Assembly (NCBI RefSeq): GCF_003752505.1
Contig: NZ_RKHO01000001.1
Span: forward strand, 3,996,009 to 4,060,008
Source of the DNA: Nocardioides aurantiacus
GTDB taxonomy: Bacteria > Actinomycetota > Actinomycetes > Propionibacteriales > Nocardioidaceae
DNA: 64,000 nt
Reading direction: 5' to 3'
Positions within the stretch are counted from its first letter, which is position 1. Every line of letters begins with the position of its first letter. Both the position numbers and the translations under genes were made by a program. Shown piece by piece: positions 63,452-64,000 of the stretch. The notes beneath the pieces were generated by a model. The model made no database searches, was not told where the DNA came from, and saw nothing but the letters and a program-made list of their open reading frames with translations.

Positions 63452-64000
63452 ATGACCGACGAGGACGGCGCCCGCCGGCGCGAGCTCCTCGACGGCGAGG
63501 CGGGCGAGGTGTTCCGCCGGGTGCTCGACGAGGGCGTCCTGGCCCTCGACGACCCCCGCCTGGGTGCCGACCACCCGCAGTCGGCTCCGGTCGCGCTGCT
63601 GCAGGACCTCGGCCTGCTGCGACGCGACGACGCCGTCGGTGGGTGGGTCGCCGTCGACCCCACCAGCGTGCAGCCGGGCGTGGTGGCGCCGCTGGGCCGG
63701 GAGGCGGTCGAGCTGCTCCACGAGTCGGCCGCCTGGGCGGAGAGTTTCGCGTCGCTCGCCCAGTCGTTCCGTCGTACGCCGCACCGGTCCGACGCGCTCA
63801 CCGAGATCCGCGGCCTGCCCGGCATCAACCGCTTCCTGGAGTCGGTCGTCGACGACGCGGAGTCCGAGCTGCTGACGGCCCAGCCGGCGGGTCCCCGTCG
63901 TGCGCGGGCCCTGGAGAAGGCCCACGACCGCGACATGCGGGCGCTGCGCCGGGGCGTCACGATGCGCACGCTCTACCAGCACACGGCGCGACGCTCGAAC
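63452..64000 (+). CDS. LuxR-type transcriptional regulator, N-terminal part (cut by window end)
   Basis: 183 codons, open at the window end. The translation (begins MTDEDGARRRELLDGEAGEV) contains a Leu-rich helical start with FRRVLDEGVLALDDPRLG, then LLQDLGLLRRDDAVGGWVAV and, near the end, RALRRGVTMRTLYQHTARRS. This is the pattern of the sensor half of streptomycete-type helix-turn-helix (LuxR C-terminal) regulators, in which the DNA-binding domain lies further on, outside the window. Monocistronic after the pckG terminator. The signal is unknown. Confidence 0.75.
   Translation, partial: MTDEDGARRRELLDGEAGEVFRRVLDEGVLALDDPRLGADHPQSAPVALLQDLGLLRRDDAVGGWVAVDPTSVQPGVVAPLGREAVELLHESAAWAESFASLAQSFRRTPHRSDALTEIRGLPGINRFLESVVDDAESELLTAQPAGPRRARALEKAHDRDMRALRRGVTMRTLYQHTARRSN

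Overview
The window is very GC-rich chromosomal DNA from a high-GC actinomycete. Gene content (GAF-ANTAR proteins, a SigB/F-type sigma factor, GTP-dependent PEP carboxykinase, DUF222/HNH protein, NrtR-controlled nadABC) and the dispersed CTCGACCG-type repeats fit a Nocardioides-like member of the Nocardioidaceae; this placement is an inference from style, not from a marker gene. Many genes start 6-7 bases after a TANNNT box, so leaderless transcription appears common.

Layout. 1-14.6 kb is core and accessory metabolism: an MFS fragment, a GH65 phosphorylase with a beta-phosphoglucomutase-like HAD enzyme, Zur, a MOSC protein, transporters, a siderophore-interacting protein behind a DtxR-type box, a CDP-glycerol transferase, a zinc dehydrogenase, two ANTAR-type proteins and a SigB/F-type sigma factor. 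14.7-20.8 kb (minus strand) is a tightly overlapping operon that looks like a mycosporine-like amino acid (UV sunscreen) pathway: HAD-like protein, mysA, mysB, mysC, mysD and a TauD-type dioxygenase. 22.7-32.7 kb (plus strand) is a sugar operon: isomerase, split transketolase, FGGY kinase, DUF2291 protein, ribose-type ABC importer and SorC-type regulator. It matches the D-apiose transketolase route in gene content. 32.9-42.7 kb holds an MFS exporter, isochorismatase-like protein, TRIC channel, RibD-like reductase plus DHPS-like protein, a membrane alpha/beta-hydrolase and an ATPase-less sugar ABC importer.

42.7-54.4 kb is an accessory, probably defensive, region. It has a lower-GC SLATT membrane protein plus reverse transcriptase pair, a PLD-DEAH helicase, a NERD protein, a PGN_0703-like nuclease and a DUF222/HNH protein. 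Embedded in it is a three-gene module: an NrtR-like NUDIX regulator diverging from an SPFH protein and an NAD-kinase-like protein, with two identical-geometry operators in the shared promoter.

54.6-64 kb returns to core functions: nadABC with a second NrtR and its own palindrome, tRNA-Arg(ACG), an AraC regulator broken by a frameshift, pckG with a long structured leader and a strong terminator, and the start of a LuxR-type regulator cut by the window end.

All family calls come from reading the translations; no database search was run.
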